From the NCBI GenBank assembly GCA_017451685.1, contig JAFTNV010000031.1, positions 62,001 through 126,000 on the forward strand: a DNA stretch of 64,000 nt, read 5' to 3'. A model generated the notes under the pieces. That model made no database searches. It had not been told where the DNA came from and saw nothing but the letters and a program-made list of their open reading frames with translations. The DNA comes from Alistipes sp. Lineage in GTDB: Bacteria; Bacteroidota; Bacteroidia; Bacteroidales; Rikenellaceae. The translations under genes and the position numbers were made by a program. Below, in pieces: positions 60,625-64,000 of this stretch (positions are counted from its first letter, which is position 1; the number at the start of each line of letters is the position of its first letter).

Positions 60625-62736
60625 ATGGCAAGAGATCTTAAATATACGCGTAATATCGGTATCATGGCTCACATCGATGCCGGTAAGACCACTACCTCGG
60701 AGCGTATCCTTTTCTACACGGGTAAGACCCACAAGATTGGTGAGACACACGAGGGTGCAGCCACTATGGACTGGATGGTTCAGGAGCAGGAGCGTGGTAT
60801 CACCATCACCTCAGCTGCAACCACCGCGTTTTGGAACTACAAGGACAATCAGTATCAGATCAACTTGATCGATACCCCGGGACACGTTGACTTCACCGTT
60901 GAGGTTGAGCGTTCACTCCGCGTGTTGGATGGTGCTGTTGCAACATTCTGCGCCGTGGGTGGTGTTGAGCCCCAGTCTGAGACCGTATGGCGCCAGGCTG
61001 ATAAGTACAACGTACCCCGTATCGGTTATGTAAACAAGATGGACCGTACAGGCGCGGACTTCCTCGCTGTATGTGCCCAGATTAAGGAGCACTTCGGTGC
61101 TACGGCTCTCCCCGTAGTATTGCCCATCGGCTCGGAGGATAAGTTCGAGGGCTTGGTAGACCTTATATATAATAATGCTATCTACTACTACGACGATAAG
61201 ACCGTGCGCGACAACTTCGAGCTCAAGGAGATTCCTGCTTCGATGAAGGAGGAGGCTGCCGAGTGGCGTGCAAAGCTTATCGAGGAGGTAGCAGCTACCG
61301 ACGACGCTCTTATGGAGAAGTTCTTCGAGGATCCCGACTCTATCACTCCCGACGAGCTTATCGCAGCCATCCGTACGGCTACCATCAACATGACGTTGGT
61401 GCCCATGATGTGCGGTTCGTCGTTCCACAACAAGGGTGTTCAGAAGCTCCTCGATTACATCATGGCATTCCTTCCCTCACCGCTGGATGTTCCCGCTGTT
61501 GAGGGTATAAACCCCAAGACCGAGGAGACCGAGAAGCGTGAGTCATCGGTTAACGACCCCTTCTGCGGTTTGGCGTTTAAGATTGCTACCGACCCCTTCG
61601 TAGGTCGTTTGGCTTTCGTGCGCGTTTACTCGGGCGTTTTGGATGCCGGTTCTTACGTATACAACGCACGTAGCGGCAAGCGTGAGCGTATCTCACGTCT
61701 TTACCAGATGCACGCCAACAAGCAGAATCCTATGGAGCGCGTAGAGGCAGGTGATATCTGCGCAGCTATCGGCTTCAAGGAGATTCGCACCGGTGATACC
61801 CTCACCGCTGAGAATGCACCGTTGGTACTCGAGCAGATGACCTTCCCCGAGCCCGTTATCGGCTTGGCTGTTGAGCCTAAGACTCAGAAGGATCTCGATA
61901 AGCTCGGCATCGCTCTTGCGAAGCTCGCAGAGGAGGATCCTACCTTCACCGTACGTACCGACGAGGAGAGTGGTCAGACCATCATCTCGGGTATGGGTGA
62001 GCTTCACCTCGACATCATCGTTGACCGTCTTCGTCGTGAGTTCGGCGTGGAGATTAACCAGGGTGCTCCCCAGGTTAACTACAAGGAGGCTCTTACGGCT
62101 ACGGTTCAGCACCGCGAGGTATTCAAGAAGCAGACCGGTGGTCGTGGTAAGTTCGCCGACATCATCTTCGAGATAGGCCCCGCAGATGAGGGTGTTACGG
62201 GTCTTCAGTTTGTTGATGAGGTTAAGGGTGGTAATGTGCCTAAGGAGTACATCCCCGCTGTTCAGAAGGGCTTCGAGTCAGCAATGGCAAACGGTGCTTT
62301 GGCAGGCTACACCATCGACTCAATGAAGGTTACGTTGAAGGATGGTTCGTTCCACCCCGTCGATTCAGACCAGCTCTCATTCGAGATTTGCGCACGCAAC
62401 GGTTTCCGCGTAGCAGCTCCCAAGGCCGGCTCGGTTATCATGGAGCCTGTTATGAGCGTTGAGGTTGTTACTCCCGAGGAGAACATGGGTGACATCATCG
62501 GCGACTTGAACAAGCGTCGTGGTCAGATCCAGGGTATGGAGTCGAAGGGTACAGCACGTGTCATCAAGGCTCGTGTGCCCCTGTCGGAGATGTTCGGTTA
62601 CGTTACCGTGCTTCGTACCATCTCTTCTGGTCGTGCAACATCATCAATGGAGTTCTCTCACTTCGAGGAGGTTCCTGCAAACCTTGCAAAGGAGATCATC
62701 GAGAAGTCGAGCGGCAAGCGTAAGGATTTAGAGTAA
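60625..62736 (+). CDS. fusA: Elongation factor G
   Basis: Translocase GTPase, 703 aa. G1 AHIDAGKTT (about 15-23), G2 RGITI, G3 DTPGHVDF (about 86-93) and G4 NKMD (about 140-143) are intact; domains II to V follow with no gap, ending in the [15 protein letters not shown] region. Standard length and context. Confidence 0.98.
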   Translation: MARDLKYTRNIGIMAHIDAGKTTTSERILFYTGKTHKIGETHEGAATMDWMVQEQERGITITSAATTAFWNYKDNQYQINLIDTPGHVDFTVEVERSLRVLDGAVATFCAVGGVEPQSETVWRQADKYNVPRIGYVNKMDRTGADFLAVCAQIKEHFGATALPVVLPIGSEDKFEGLVDLIYNNAIYYYDDKTVRDNFELKEIPASMKEEAAEWRAKLIEEVAATDDALMEKFFEDPDSITPDELIAAIRTATINMTLVPMMCGSSFHNKGVQKLLDYIMAFLPSPLDVPAVEGINPKTEETEKRESSVNDPFCGLAFKIATDPFVGRLAFVRVYSGVLDAGSYVYNARSGKRERISRLYQMHANKQNPMERVEAGDICAAIGFKEIRTGDTLTAENAPLVLEQMTFPEPVIGLAVEPKTQKDLDKLGIALAKLAEEDPTFTVRTDEESGQTIISGMGELHLDIIVDRLRREFGVEINQGAPQVNYKEALTATVQHREVFKKQTGGRGKFADIIFEIGPADEGVTGLQFVDEVKGGNVPKEYIPAVQKGFESAMANGALAGYTIDSMKVTLKDGSFHPVDSDQLSFEICARNGFRVAAPKAGSVIMEPVMSVEVVTPEENMGDIIGDLNKRRGQIQGMESKGTARVIKARVPLSEMFGYVTVLRTISSGRATSSMEFSHFEEVPANLAKEIIEKSSGKRKDLE

Positions 62737-62751
62737 TAATAGAGATTAGAT

Positions 62752-63057
62752 ATGAATCAGAAAATTAGAATCAAGTTGAAGTCTTTCGATCACAACCTCG
62801 TTGACAAGTCAGCAGAGAAGATCGTTAAGACGGTGAAGGCTACCGATGCTATGGTAAGCGGTCCGGTGCCCCTTCCCACGCGCAAGCAGATTTTCACTGT
62901 AAACCGTTCAACCTTCGTAAACAAGAAGGCACGCGAGCAGTTCCAGTTCTGCACTTACAAGCGCATTATCGACATCTATTCATCAACGACGAAGACTATC
63001 GATGCTTTGATGAAGCTCGAGTTGCCTTCAGGTGTTGAGGTTGAGATTAAGGTTTGA
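62752..63057 (+). CDS. rpsJ: 30S ribosomal protein S10
   Basis: Ribosomal protein that also joins NusB in antitermination complexes, 101 aa; family segments [19 protein letters not shown] and [14 protein letters not shown] are present. It directly follows fusA by 15 bp, so the str and S10 operons are fused here. Confidence 0.98.
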   Translation: MNQKIRIKLKSFDHNLVDKSAEKIVKTVKATDAMVSGPVPLPTRKQIFTVNRSTFVNKKAREQFQFCTYKRIIDIYSSTTKTIDALMKLELPSGVEVEIKV

Positions 63058-63069
63058 TAACGACTCGCT

Positions 63070-63109
63070 CGGGTATGGACAGCTCCGCGAGGAGTTGTCC
63101 CGATGCCCG
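63070..63109 (+). promoter_or_regulatory. GNRA-capped hairpin between rpsJ and rplC
   Basis: CGGGTATGGACAGCTCC (63070-63086), a GCGA tetraloop, and GGAGTTGTCCCGATGCCCG (63091-63109) form a 17-bp stem with a two-base bulge. No T run follows, and 70 nt of A/T-rich sequence lead to rplC. It may be an attenuator or a ribosomal-protein binding site (L4 regulates the S10 operon in E. coli), or a processing site. Confidence 0.55.
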
Positions 63110-63178
63110 GCAAAGCCTATATAATATATAGGTATATATAATTCACTATTTAACAAACAAACGTAATTAGACAGTACA

Positions 63179-63793
63179 ATGTCAGGACTAATTGGAAAGA
63201 AAATCGGAATGACTTCCGTTTACAGTGCCGAGGGTAAGAACATACCATGCACTGTTATCGAGGCTGGTCCGTGTGTGGTTACGCAAATCAAGACCGTTGA
63301 GAAGGATACCTACGAGGCGGTTCAGATTGCCTATGACGACAAGAGCGAGAAGCACACCAGCAAGAGTTTGTTAGGACACTTCAAGAAGGCCGGCGTTACC
63401 CCCAAGCGTAAGCTTGTAGAGTTCAAGGGTATGCCTGAAGTGAACCTTGGTGATAGCCTTACGGTTGAGATGTTCTCTGAGGAGGACTGGGTAGACGTAA
63501 CAGGCATCTCTAAGGGTAAGGGCTTCCAGGGTGTAGTTAAGCGTCACGGTTTCGGTGGTGTAGGTGGTCAGACTCACGGTCAGCACAACCGCCAGCGTAA
63601 GCCCGGTTCGCTTGGTGCATCATCTTATCCGTCACGTGTCTTCCCCGGTAAGCGTCTTCCCGGCCAGATGGGTGGCGAGACAGTTAAGGTTCTGAACCTT
63701 AAGGTCGTAAAGGTAATTCCCGAGAGCAACCTCATCTTGGTGAAGGGTTCAGTTCCGGGAGCAAAGGGTTCTTATTTAACAATTGAGAAGTAG
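63179..63793 (+). CDS. rplC: 50S ribosomal protein L3
   Basis: Early 23S rRNA assembly protein, 204 aa, with the [13 protein letters not shown] start, the [16 protein letters not shown] loop (about 112-127) that reaches toward the peptidyl-transferase centre, and the C-terminal [11 protein letters not shown]. Followed by rplD after 1 bp. Confidence 0.98.
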   Translation: MSGLIGKKIGMTSVYSAEGKNIPCTVIEAGPCVVTQIKTVEKDTYEAVQIAYDDKSEKHTSKSLLGHFKKAGVTPKRKLVEFKGMPEVNLGDSLTVEMFSEEDWVDVTGISKGKGFQGVVKRHGFGGVGGQTHGQHNRQRKPGSLGASSYPSRVFPGKRLPGQMGGETVKVLNLKVVKVIPESNLILVKGSVPGAKGSYLTIEK

Positions 63794-63794
63794 T

Positions 63795-64000
63795 ATGGAA
63801 TTAGCTGTATTGAACACATTAGGACAGGAGACAGGTCGTAAGGTAGTCCTTTCAGACGCAGTCTTCGGCGTGGAGGCTAATGACCACGCTATCTACCTCG
63901 ACGTTAAGCAGTATTTGGCTGATCAGCGTCAGGGTACTCACAAGGCAAAGCAGCGTAACGAGGTAGCCGGCTCAACACGTAAGTTGAAGCGTCAGAAGGG
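63795..64000 (+). CDS. rplD: 50S ribosomal protein L4 (3' end outside window)
   Basis: The first 68 codons are visible, beginning [14 protein letters not shown], with the [17 protein letters not shown] segment near residues 41-57 and the SxRKLKRQKG start of the extended loop. The frame is open at the window end. In E. coli L4 represses the S10 operon, which makes the hairpin before rplC interesting. Confidence 0.95.
   Translation, partial: MELAVLNTLGQETGRKVVLSDAVFGVEANDHAIYLDVKQYLADQRQGTHKAKQRNEVAGSTRKLKRQK

Overview
The window is a chromosomal segment of a Bacteroidales bacterium, most likely Alistipes or another Rikenellaceae member; the phylum-to-order call is firm, the genus is inferred. 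The evidence is the recurring Bacteroidetes-type promoter (TTTG, about 19-20 bp, TAnnTTTG), the scarcity of Shine-Dalgarno sequences, and family content typical of the order: TamL lipoprotein, two Omp28-like proteins, a DUF6029-like protein, the lipoprotein/radical-SAM pair, a Bacteroidetes-length LysS and a 5-repeat BIG2 lipoprotein. No tRNA, rRNA, CRISPR array, insertion sequence or complete prophage was seen.

Layout. 1-4.9 kb (minus): end of the division/cell-wall cluster murG-murC-ftsQ-ftsA (ftsA cut by the window edge). 5-9 kb: a GH5 mannanase-like lipoprotein facing a BIG2 surface lipoprotein across a large hairpin element. 9-14 kb: rpoN, asnS, a GH2-like protein that lacks its catalytic Glu, rlmH. 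14-21 kb: phosphate regulon (phoB-phoR divergent from porin-pstS-pstC-pstA-pstB), followed by a probable minus-strand small RNA. 21-25 kb (minus): rmuC, frr, a thioredoxin-like protein and pyrH. 25-38 kb (mostly plus): dxs, dapD, a BRO-type gene, rplY-pth, galE, an outer-membrane protein, a MscS channel, dapF-tamL and a Stealth phosphotransferase. 38-45.5 kb (minus): a redox/envelope operon (TlpA-like, DUF6029-like, two Omp28-like proteins) and an operon of two paralogous lipoproteins plus a radical SAM/SPASM enzyme. 45.6-54 kb: ispG-recO, tpiA, a RhuM-Fic protein, lysS, a second Fic protein under a striking iterated operator, and nhaD. 54-59 kb (minus): tig-clpP-clpX and a polytopic membrane protein, separated by a 600-bp repeat-rich spacer. 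59.6-64 kb (plus): str/S10 ribosomal operon rpsL-rpsG-fusA-rpsJ-rplC-rplD (rplD cut by the window edge).

Most of the window is housekeeping. The best candidates for undescribed biology are the lipoprotein-lipoprotein-radical SAM operon (43.4-45.5 kb), helically phased repeats around the promoter of a Fic gene (51.57-51.66 kb), a family of long palindromes with a conserved core and exchanged stem bases (13.9 and 57.9 kb, perhaps 22.9 kb), a probable small RNA behind pstB (20.9-21.1 kb), a coiled-coil insertion in FtsQ, and a Cys-terminal 37-codon reading frame ahead of the TlpA/Omp28 operon.
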